Shown: positions 23,047 to 29,914 of the stretch, piece after piece | Numbering within the stretch: the first letter of the stretch is position 1 | Layout of the letters: each line of letters opens with the position of its first letter | Source of the DNA: Mucilaginibacter kameinonensis | Lineage (GTDB): Bacteria > Bacteroidota > Bacteroidia > Sphingobacteriales > Sphingobacteriaceae | Assembly (NCBI RefSeq): GCF_003675385.1 | Contig: NZ_RCWZ01000001.1 | Location: 744,001 to 808,000 of the forward strand | Direction of reading: 5' to 3' | DNA length: 64,000 bases | Notes under the pieces: generated by a model | Database searches by the model: none | Seen by the model: only the letters and a program-made list of their open reading frames with translations | Told to the model about the DNA's origin: nothing | Position numbers and translations under genes: made by a program

Positions 23047-23922
23047 TTACAATACGTTTAACAGTTGTTCTTTAATTTTTTCAAGCTCTTCTTTCATGCC
23101 TACTACCAGTTTCTGGATGTTGGCATCGTTGGCTTTTGAGCCTAATGTGTTGATCTCACGACCAATTTCCTGCGAAATGAAGCCCAGTTTTTTACCGTTT
23201 GCGTCGGCATTTTTCAGGGTTTCTATAAAGTATTCGCAATGCGCTTTCAGCCTTACCTTTTCTTCGGTAATATCAAGCTTATCAATATAGTAGATCAACT
23301 CCTGTTCAAAGCGATTTTGGTCGATAGCTTCGCGGCTCGCCGCTTCGGCTAAGAATGTGTCCAGGCGCTCGCGAATTAATGGAACCCGTTTAGGGTCTTC
23401 CAGTTCAACAAGCTCCAGGTTTTTCAAAATGGTGCTGATGCGGCCTTTAATTTCCTGTTCAATAACATTCCCTTCCTGGGTGCGGAATTCCTGGAAAGCA
23501 GCCATGGCCTGTTGAAAAGTTTTCTCAACAGATTTCCACTCATCTTCGGATATGGTATCTTCTTCGTATTTTACAACTTCAGGTAAACCTAATGCCAGTT
23601 CAAGTAGGTTGCCGCCTGGCTCGCCAAGTTCTTCACTTACGGCTTTAAGTTGGTTATAGTAATGTTTTAGCAGATCTTTATCAATACCTGCAGCTTTTAC
23701 CGCCTGACTCGCCTGCTCGGTGTTAATAGATAAATTAACTTTACCGCGTTCGATGAGTTTACTGCAATCGGTACGCAGCTGAAACTCTTTTTCGGCAAAA
23801 ATCTTCGGTAAACGAAGCGATAATTCTAAAAATTTGCTGTTCAGGGATTTAACCTCTACGGTATATTTTGTATTGCCGGTATCAAAACTGGCAATTCCAT
23901 ACCCTGTCATGGATTTTATCAT
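23047..23922 (-). CDS. YicC/YloC family endoribonuclease
   Basis: A 291-residue protein starting MIKSMTGYG, the invariant N-terminus of the YicC family, with the C-terminal DUF1732 region QEIGREINTLGSKANDANI followed by MKEELEKIKEQL. YicC proteins are now known as endoribonucleases that act in small-RNA turnover. The start at 23922 is chosen because it gives the invariant N-terminus; a TTG two codons earlier is less likely. The position immediately upstream of gmk and nadD is the usual one in many bacteria. Confidence 0.95.
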   Translation of the reverse strand: MIKSMTGYGIASFDTGNTKYTVEVKSLNSKFLELSLRLPKIFAEKEFQLRTDCSKLIERGKVNLSINTEQASQAVKAAGIDKDLLKHYYNQLKAVSEELGEPGGNLLELALGLPEVVKYEEDTISEDEWKSVEKTFQQAMAAFQEFRTQEGNVIEQEIKGRISTILKNLELVELEDPKRVPLIRERLDTFLAEAASREAIDQNRFEQELIYYIDKLDITEEKVRLKAHCEYFIETLKNADANGKKLGFISQEIGREINTLGSKANDANIQKLVVGMKEELEKIKEQLLNVL

Positions 23923-23939
23923 GCGCAAAGATAGTAATT

Positions 23940-24083
23940 TTAGAGATTAGTGGTTGGAGGTTAGAGATTAGTGTTTTCCACTTGGAAAAGGCGTATCGGG
24001 ACATCGACATTGATGGTTAAAGTTTGGCGTTAGCTTCCTGGGCGTTTCGAAACAAACCTCTAATCTCTATCCTCTAACCACCA
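23940..24083. repeat. TTAGAGATTAG inverted word repeat in a divergent promoter gap
   Basis: The left arm (23940-23973) iterates TTAGAGATTAG and GGTTGGAGG; the right arm (24056-24083) is its approximate reverse complement (ACCTCTAATCTCTATCCTC, then TAACCACCA). An 82-base interior contains TTTTCCACTTGGAAAA. The element lies between divergent yicC and the 24157 gene. Confidence 0.8.
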
Positions 24084-24156
24084 ATGCGAAGCCCTTTAAC
24101 ACTTTTTCACATTTGCTGTAAAATAGAGTTCCTATATTTACGTTCAATTATCACTG

Positions 24157-24966
24157 ATGCGCAACTATTTATACCTGCTTGTAACAGGCGTTCTATGCCT
24201 TATGTCCGTTTATGCTTCTGCTCAGGAATTTACGGTAAAGGGTGTTATCTCCAAAAAGGTGACCAATGAGCGTGTAGGACAAGTTTTTGTTAAAGATCTG
24301 AATACCAAAACACTGATACTTAGTGACGATGTTGGCTGGTTCAGCATAAAAACCCGCGTTGGTGATACTTTGCTTTTCTCCCGGGATGACTACACCCCAC
24401 AAAAAGTAGTGGTTTTGAATAACAGCGATATGCCTGTTTACATGCAGCCAATAATCAAGCTTGATGAGGTAAAAGTTGTTGGCCAAACTAAAAGGCAGGA
24501 GATAAACGAGGTTTTGAGAGATTATAAGAAACAAGGTAGTACTTACGATGGAAAGCCGCCCGTGTTATCTTTCCTGAGTAACCCGGTAACTGGTCTTTAC
24601 GAGCTTTTGGGTACAACTCCCAATCGCGCACGCCGTTTTGCCCAAAACGCCCAGAGCGAACTGGAACAGGCCGAAATTCATAAACATTATAACATTCCGT
24701 TCGTGAAGCAGTATACCGGCCTGGCTACAGACAGCCTTGCCCGTAAATTCATGAATTACTATACGCCTACCTATAAGGATATCAAAGCCTGGACAGATTA
24801 TGACCTGATTAAGCATACTATCCGGGCGTATGAGTATTATAAAAACAGCAGCGAAAAAGATAAGCTGGAAAGGTTAAACAGCCCGACATTCATCGTGCCC
24901 GATTCAACTGTAAAGCTTGGCGAAGGCCCTGTACAGCTTAAAAAAGAGAAACAACCGCCTCTTTAA
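24157..24966 (+). CDS. Secreted protein with carboxypeptidase-regulatory-like domain
   Basis: A 269-residue exported protein. The signal peptide (MRNYLYLLVTGVLCLMSVYASA) is followed by a beta-sandwich resembling the carboxypeptidase D regulatory-like domain (about 23-110: FTVKGVISKKVTNERVGQVF through MQPIIKLDEVKVVG), which in this phylum normally starts TonB-dependent receptors. Here the rest (110-269) is alpha-helical and Lys/Tyr-rich with no receptor barrel. Standalone versions of this kind are common in Bacteroidota and of unknown role. It converges with rnc with only 19 bases between them. Confidence 0.75.
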   Translation: MRNYLYLLVTGVLCLMSVYASAQEFTVKGVISKKVTNERVGQVFVKDLNTKTLILSDDVGWFSIKTRVGDTLLFSRDDYTPQKVVVLNNSDMPVYMQPIIKLDEVKVVGQTKRQEINEVLRDYKKQGSTYDGKPPVLSFLSNPVTGLYELLGTTPNRARRFAQNAQSELEQAEIHKHYNIPFVKQYTGLATDSLARKFMNYYTPTYKDIKAWTDYDLIKHTIRAYEYYKNSSEKDKLERLNSPTFIVPDSTVKLGEGPVQLKKEKQPPL

Positions 24967-24985
24967 TTAATAAAGTTTTTTTGAA

Positions 24986-25711
24986 TTAGATCCCTAAGGC
25001 TTCGCAGGCTTTTTCGGCAGCAAGTTTTTCAGCATTCTTTTTGCTGAATTCCTTGCCCGAGCCCATTACTTCGCCATCTACGTTAGCCTGTACAGTGAAA
25101 AGTTTGGTGCTTTCGCCATCCTGGTTAGTTACCAGTTCAAAAATAATATCGCGACCATGGCGTTGGCACCATTCAATGAGTTTGCTCTTGAAATTGGTTT
25201 CAGTTTGCTCCAGCGTGTGGATATCAATATGTGGTTTTATGATATGATTGATCAGGAAGTTTTTGGTAAAGTCGTACCCTTTATCCAGGTAAACTGCACC
25301 AATCAGGGCCTCAAAAGCATCACCCAATAATGAACCCTGCCTGCTTGAGTTAAGCATACGGTTATCATATTCAATGAGTTTATCAAAGCCAAGTTTTTTA
25401 CCGAGCGCGTTGAGGTTTACGCGGCTCACTATTTTTGAGCGCAATTCGGTCAGGAAGCCCTCATCTTCATAAGGGTATAATTTGAAAAGTACTTCGGCAA
25501 TAACACTGCCCAATACAGCATCACCCAGAAACTCCAGGCGCTCGTTGCTGTTCTTTACCCCCTTCTTAATGTTTTGCGCTACCGACTTATGGCGAAAAGC
25601 CATGCGGTATAAAGACAAATTGCCCGGCACGAAGCCGAGCAAATTCTTTAATATTTTAACATATTTCCGGTTAGGGGATATATATAGTTTGTAGAACCGA
25701 TTGATAGGCAT
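24986..25711 (-). CDS. rnc: Ribonuclease III
   Basis: A 241-residue double-strand-specific endoribonuclease for rRNA and mRNA processing. The catalytic domain has NERLEFLGDAVLGSVIAEVL with the metal-binding Glu/Asp, later SLLGDAFEALIGAVYLDKG, and the C-terminal third is a dsRNA-binding domain (NFKSKLIEWCQRHG, ending GKEFSKKNAEKLAAEKACEA). ATG 25711 is chosen; the preceding TTG 25714 is an alternative. It follows fabF by 13 bases, the standard acpP-fabF-rnc operon. Confidence 0.97.
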   Translation of the reverse strand: MPINRFYKLYISPNRKYVKILKNLLGFVPGNLSLYRMAFRHKSVAQNIKKGVKNSNERLEFLGDAVLGSVIAEVLFKLYPYEDEGFLTELRSKIVSRVNLNALGKKLGFDKLIEYDNRMLNSSRQGSLLGDAFEALIGAVYLDKGYDFTKNFLINHIIKPHIDIHTLEQTETNFKSKLIEWCQRHGRDIIFELVTNQDGESTKLFTVQANVDGEVMGSGKEFSKKNAEKLAAEKACEALGI

Positions 25712-25724
25712 CAAATTACCACAA

Positions 25725-26978
25725 TTAATCTTCGTATTTTCTAAATATTACAGAAGCATTGTGGCCGCCAAAACCAAATCCATTGCTCTGCACCGTCCTT
25801 ATATCGCGTTTTTGAGCGGTATTGAAAGTAAAATTGATCTTTGGATCAAAGGCAGGATCGTCGGTAAAGTGGTTAATGGTTGGTGGAATGATACCATGTT
25901 TCAATGCCAATATCGAAGCAATAGCTTCAACCGCGCCGGCAGCACCTAAAAGGTGACCTGTCATTGATTTGGTTGAACTGATGTTGATACGGTAGATATC
26001 TTCGCCAAACACGTCCTGTATCGCTTTAACTTCCTGCGGGTCACCGATTGGGGTTGATGTTCCGTGAACGTTCACATAATCAATATCGGCAGGGGTTAAG
26101 TTAGCATCTTCAAGGGCTGCACGCATTACATAAGCAGCACCCAGGCCATCGGGGTGAGGGGCTGTCATGTGGTAAGCATCGGCACTCATGCCGCCACCCA
26201 TCATTTCGGCGTATATTTTAGCGCCGCGGGCTTTAGCATGTTCTAACTCTTCTAAAATAATGGTACCAGCACCTTCGCCGGCCACAAAACCATCCCTGTC
26301 CAGATCAAACGGACGTGATGCCGTTGCCGGATCATCATTACGGGTTGATAATGCATGCATAGCGTTAAAACCACCAATACCGGCTTCGTTGATGATAGCT
26401 TCAGAACCACCGCTGATAAACATATTAGCTTTACCCAAACGGATATAGTTAAATGAATCTATCAGTGAATTGTTTGATGAAGCACACGCAGAAACGGTAG
26501 TGAAGTTAGGGCCACGCAAACCATATTTAATAGAAATATGGCCAGGGGCTATGTCGGCTATCATTTTAGGGATGAAGAACGGGTTAAAACGTGGTGAACC
26601 ATCGCCTTTTGCAAAGGCCATAACCTCGTCAAGGAAAGTTTTTAAACCACCAATGCCCGAACCCCAGATAACACCTATACGGCTGGTATCCAGTTTCGAA
26701 AAATCTAATCCCGCGTCTTTTACGGCCTCTTCTGTTGAATATAAGGCGTATTGTACAAAGGGATCCAATTTACGGGCGTCTTTACGGCCCAAAAAACCAT
26801 CCGCGTCAAAGCCTTTTACTTCGCACGCGAACTTAGTTTTGAATTTTTCGGTATCAAAACTTTTAATCAAGGCAGCGCCACTTACTCCATTGATCAATCC
26901 GTTCCAGTAATCTGTAACGGTGTTACCAATAGGAGTAAGTGCTCCAAGCCCGGTTACTACAACTCTTTTAAACTCCAT
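25725..26978 (-). CDS. fabF: Beta-ketoacyl-ACP synthase II
   Basis: A 417-residue condensing enzyme that elongates acyl-ACP with malonyl-ACP. The nucleophile is Cys165 in TVSACASSNNSL, with the His residues in VNVHGTSTPIGD and TGHLLGAAGAVE and the Lys in STKSMTGH completing the C-H-H site. Length matches the E. coli enzyme. It sits 20 bases downstream of acpP and 13 bases upstream of rnc on the minus strand, so the three are surely one operon. Confidence 0.97.
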   Translation of the reverse strand: MEFKRVVVTGLGALTPIGNTVTDYWNGLINGVSGAALIKSFDTEKFKTKFACEVKGFDADGFLGRKDARKLDPFVQYALYSTEEAVKDAGLDFSKLDTSRIGVIWGSGIGGLKTFLDEVMAFAKGDGSPRFNPFFIPKMIADIAPGHISIKYGLRGPNFTTVSACASSNNSLIDSFNYIRLGKANMFISGGSEAIINEAGIGGFNAMHALSTRNDDPATASRPFDLDRDGFVAGEGAGTIILEELEHAKARGAKIYAEMMGGGMSADAYHMTAPHPDGLGAAYVMRAALEDANLTPADIDYVNVHGTSTPIGDPQEVKAIQDVFGEDIYRINISSTKSMTGHLLGAAGAVEAIASILALKHGIIPPTINHFTDDPAFDPKINFTFNTAQKRDIRTVQSNGFGFGGHNASVIFRKYED

Positions 26979-26998
26979 TTAATCCAGTTAGGGAGTTC

Positions 26999-27235
26999 TT
27001 ATTTAACGTTTTTTTCAAGGTAAGCAACTGCCTGGCCAACAGTGCCAATAGTTTCAGCCTGATCGTCAGGAATAGCCACGTTAAATTCTTTTTCAAACTC
27101 CATGATTAATTCCACGGTGTCTAACGAGTCGGCACCAAGATCATTGGTGAAACTCGCTTCTGGCGTAACTTCACTTTCGTCAACACCCAGTTTTTCTACG
27201 ATAATAGCTTTTACTCTTGAAGCGATATCAGACAT
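26999..27235 (-). CDS. acpP: Acyl carrier protein
   Basis: A 78-residue acidic protein with the phosphopantetheine attachment site [11 protein letters not shown] at Ser37. It carries growing acyl chains for fatty-acid synthesis. Typical ACP length and helix pattern ([34 protein letters not shown]). First gene of the acpP-fabF-rnc operon; the divergent 148-base gap to the next gene is AT-rich and holds both promoters. Confidence 0.97.
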   Translation of the reverse strand: MSDIASRVKAIIVEKLGVDESEVTPEASFTNDLGADSLDTVELIMEFEKEFNVAIPDDQAETIGTVGQAVAYLEKNVK

Positions 27236-27342
27236 AGTCTTTATAGTTTAATGATTAATAAAAATTCAGTGCAAAGAAAAATAAATTCTGTCAATAAACA
27301 AATCTAAAACTTTTACAATATAATTCTCTAAACAAAATTTTA

Positions 27343-27369
27343 TTGAAACAGTTTGTATTAGTAATTTTG
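27343..27369 (+). promoter_or_regulatory. Promoter of the IPExxxVDY-pyk unit
   Basis: A -33 TTG at 27343-27345 and a -7 TAATTTTG at 27362-27369 are separated by 16 bases, close to the Bacteroidota consensus. The ATG follows at 27384, implying a short leader. Confidence 0.5.
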
Positions 27370-27383
27370 ACGGCGTAAAAGTA

Positions 27384-27809
27384 ATGATTTTGAACAGGAA
27401 ATTTTTAAAGTTTGAGATCGATTTTGATTTTGTGCTCATTGCGATAACAACGTCGCTTAAGGACTATCGCGTTTGTTTCCTTATCAATAAGTACCTGAAT
27501 TTTAATTTCGTAAAAAACGACGACCTCGAAGTGGATATCTACCCCGGGGCTGATCCTGTTTTGTTTTCATTATACCGCTACAGTTGGGAAACCACCGAAA
27601 CGGATTTCTTCTTTATTGGCAATAAAGGCTCAGACGGTTACCTGGTGCCTGAAATAAAAAGTGCCGACTATTTTTTAATGATACGTAACTATATAGATGA
27701 TAATGAGCTTGATACGATCATCTCTTCGCTCAATAAAATACCGGAGATAGTTGCGGCAGTAAAGATTGATCCAAAAAAAATAAAATCACGGGAAAATCTG
27801 TTATTTTAG
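27384..27809 (+). CDS. IPExxxVDY family protein
   Basis: A 141-residue protein of a Bacteroidota-specific family named for a C-terminal motif. It has the conserved N-terminal LKFEIDFDFVLIAITTSLKDYR, the central DIYPGADPVLFSLY and the C-terminal KIPEIVAAVKIDPKKIKSRENLLF, where only IPE of the eponymous motif is kept and VDY is replaced. No enzymatic role is known. The position between acpP and pyk is typical for the phylum and co-transcription with pyk 64 bases downstream is likely. Confidence 0.8.
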   Translation: MILNRKFLKFEIDFDFVLIAITTSLKDYRVCFLINKYLNFNFVKNDDLEVDIYPGADPVLFSLYRYSWETTETDFFFIGNKGSDGYLVPEIKSADYFLMIRNYIDDNELDTIISSLNKIPEIVAAVKIDPKKIKSRENLLF

Positions 27810-27873
27810 CGCCGAATTTAAAAAATGTCGGTTTTACAATCATTAAATACCCTCCAGTTTTAACCCGAATAAT

Positions 27874-29313
27874 ATGGAACTATACTATAATCGAACAAAA
27901 ATTGTTGCCACCATGGGGCCGGCATCAGCTAAAAAGGATGTTTTATTAGCGATGATCAAGGCAGGTGTTAACGTTTGCCGTCTTAATTTTTCGCACGGTA
28001 AGCCCGAAGATCATAAGGTAGTGATCGATCTTATCCGTGAAATTAACGAGCAATACAAAACCAACGTAGGTATCCTTGCAGATTTACAGGGTCCTAAAAT
28101 CCGTATAGGCCTGGTAAAGGATGGCGGTATTCATTTAGTTAACGGAACGCACATCAAAATTACCACACATGAGTGCATTGGTAACGATGAGCAGATCTAC
28201 ATTACTTATGATACCTTCCCGCAGGATGTACAGGCAAACGAAATTATTTTGCTTGATGATGGTAAGCTGCAATTAAGGGTTATTGAAACCAACAAAGTTG
28301 ATACAGTTATATGTGAGGTAATTCACGGTGGTATTTTAACATCACGTAAAGGTGTTAACCTGCCAAACACTAAAGTATCTATCCCGAGCTTAACAGAAGA
28401 GGATTTGATCAACCTTGAATTCGCCCTTAAACAGGATGTTGAATGGATTGGTCTTTCTTTCGTTCGTACAGGCGAAGATATTGTAGACCTTAAACGTATT
28501 ATTGCACGTAACGGCTCTGCAGCTAAAGTAATAGCTAAAGTTGAAAAACCTGAAGCCATTGAAAATATTGATGCCATTATTGCCGCTACAGATGGTGTAA
28601 TGGTTGCCCGTGGTGACCTGGGTGTTGAAATGCCGCTTGAAGAAGTGCCATTGTTGCAAAAAATGATTGCCCGTAAATGTCGCGCTGCTTCAAAACCGGT
28701 AATTGTTGCTACCCAGATGCTGGAGTCAATGATTACTACCCCGCGCCCAACCCGTGCCGAAGTGAATGACGTTGCAAACTCTGTACTTGATGGCGCCGAC
28801 GCGGTAATGCTAAGCGGTGAAACATCTGTTGGTGAGTTTCCGGTTATCGTTATCGAAACTATGGCTAAGATAGTTCGTAACGTTGAAGAGCTTGGCTATC
28901 CTTTCAATGCCCCTAAAGAAGCGGTTGTTAAGGATCCTGCATCTCCAGACTTCCTGATCAACGCGCTTTGCGAGTCAACCGTACACATTGCTGAGCAAAG
29001 CAACGCGGTGGGTATTGTTTCAATGACTACATCAGGCTATACTGCATTTGAAATATCAAGCCACAGGCCTAAGGCAAGTACTTATATCTTTACATCAAAC
29101 AAGCAGTTGCTTAACGCGCTTAGCCTTGTTTGGGGTGTAAGGGCATTCTACTATGATCAGTTAGAAAGTACCGACCAAACTATTGCCGATGTTAATAACA
29201 TGCTTAAAGCTGAAAACCTGATTAAAACAGGCGATATCGTTGTTAACACAGCTTCTACTCCTATCATTAAACAAGGAAAAACCAATACACTAAAATTAAG
29301 TGTAATTGAATAA
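27874..29313 (+). CDS. pyk: Pyruvate kinase
   Basis: A 479-residue glycolytic enzyme making pyruvate and ATP from phosphoenolpyruvate and ADP. The (beta/alpha)8 barrel carries RTKIVATMGPAS, CRLNFSHG, the lysine motif VIAKVEKPEAIENID, MVARGDLGVEM and LSGETSVGEFP; the C-terminal allosteric domain (about 350-479) is complete. It is followed 32 bases later by a terminator, closing the IPExxxVDY-pyk unit. Confidence 0.97.
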   Translation: MELYYNRTKIVATMGPASAKKDVLLAMIKAGVNVCRLNFSHGKPEDHKVVIDLIREINEQYKTNVGILADLQGPKIRIGLVKDGGIHLVNGTHIKITTHECIGNDEQIYITYDTFPQDVQANEIILLDDGKLQLRVIETNKVDTVICEVIHGGILTSRKGVNLPNTKVSIPSLTEEDLINLEFALKQDVEWIGLSFVRTGEDIVDLKRIIARNGSAAKVIAKVEKPEAIENIDAIIAATDGVMVARGDLGVEMPLEEVPLLQKMIARKCRAASKPVIVATQMLESMITTPRPTRAEVNDVANSVLDGADAVMLSGETSVGEFPVIVIETMAKIVRNVEELGYPFNAPKEAVVKDPASPDFLINALCESTVHIAEQSNAVGIVSMTTSGYTAFEISSHRPKASTYIFTSNKQLLNALSLVWGVRAFYYDQLESTDQTIADVNNMLKAENLIKTGDIVVNTASTPIIKQGKTNTLKLSVIE

Positions 29314-29345
29314 GGCTATTTAAGATCTTACTTTTAATGAAGAAG

Positions 29346-29374
29346 GCTCGCCGGGATAACTGGCGGGCTTTTTT
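29346..29374 (+). terminator. Terminator of pyk
   Basis: GCTCGCC pairs with GGCGGGC (one wobble) around GGGATAACT and is followed by TTTTTTG. Confidence 0.85.
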
Positions 29375-29533
29375 GTTGGAGGACGATCTATAAAAAAACA
29401 ATGCCGGCCACCCTAAGGTAACCGGCAAAGCACAATTAAAATCAAGCACAATTTAGGTTTAAGGTTAAAAGGCCGATTTCTTTTGCTATCCTAAAAAATA
29501 AAAGGTAGATGTTTTTTCAAATAGCCGGGATGC

Positions 29534-29755
29534 TTATGAGCGTTTGTAAAAACGATTGTTGCACTTGGTGCAGTGGTAACGTTTTAATGAAAGCCATGGA
29601 AGCAGCAGCTTGACAATTGTGCCTCTTTTTATCCTGTCGCAAAATTTATTTTTACAGCGTGGGCACGTTGCTGCATTTGTTTTACCAATAGTTGGTATGG
29701 TATTGGTGTTATTGTTTTGGGCAATAAACTTATCTTCATTAACAGTAACAGTCAT
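29534..29755 (-). CDS. Small zinc-ribbon protein, 73 aa
   Basis: A 73-residue protein whose C-terminal half has two cysteine pairs: CPRCKNKFC and CTKCNNRFYKRS, separated by a basic hydrophobic helix (KRGTIVKLLLPWLSLKRY). This is a zinc-ribbon-like layout that may bind nucleic acid or lie against a membrane. No enzyme domain. The region upstream (29776-29880) is an array of 20-21-base direct repeats beside the hybrid sensor gene, so this may be a target of that regulator. A role cannot be named. Confidence 0.6.
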   Translation of the reverse strand: MTVTVNEDKFIAQNNNTNTIPTIGKTNAATCPRCKNKFCDRIKRGTIVKLLLPWLSLKRYHCTKCNNRFYKRS

Positions 29756-29775
29756 TATTCAGGGGGATTGTATGT

Positions 29776-29880
29776 CACAAAGCTGCCTAAAAGTTGTATA
29801 ACAAAACTGCCATTTAACTTCACAAAACCGCCATTTATGTTAAAAAAGTACACTTTAAGTTAAAAAATGCCTGAAAACTA
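29776..29880. repeat. Array of approximately 20-bp direct repeats upstream of the zinc-ribbon gene
   Basis: Repeats of the form ACAAAACTGCCATTTAACTT (29801-29820) and CACAAAACCGCCATTTATGT (29821-29840) are followed by degenerate units at 29842-29861 and 29862-29880 and preceded by one near 29777. The corresponding CTGCC/CCGCC positions (29783, 29807, 29828, 29848, 29868) are spaced 24, 21, 20 and 20 bases. This is two helical turns, typical of AraC-type operator half-sites. Confidence 0.55.
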
Positions 29881-29914
29881 AAAAGGATAATTAGAATGAT
29901 AGGGATATATAAGT

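Noticed and set aside
29776..29880. CRISPR-like short repeat array
   Set aside because: Units are only 20-21 bases, contiguous without spacers and degenerate; an operator array fits better.
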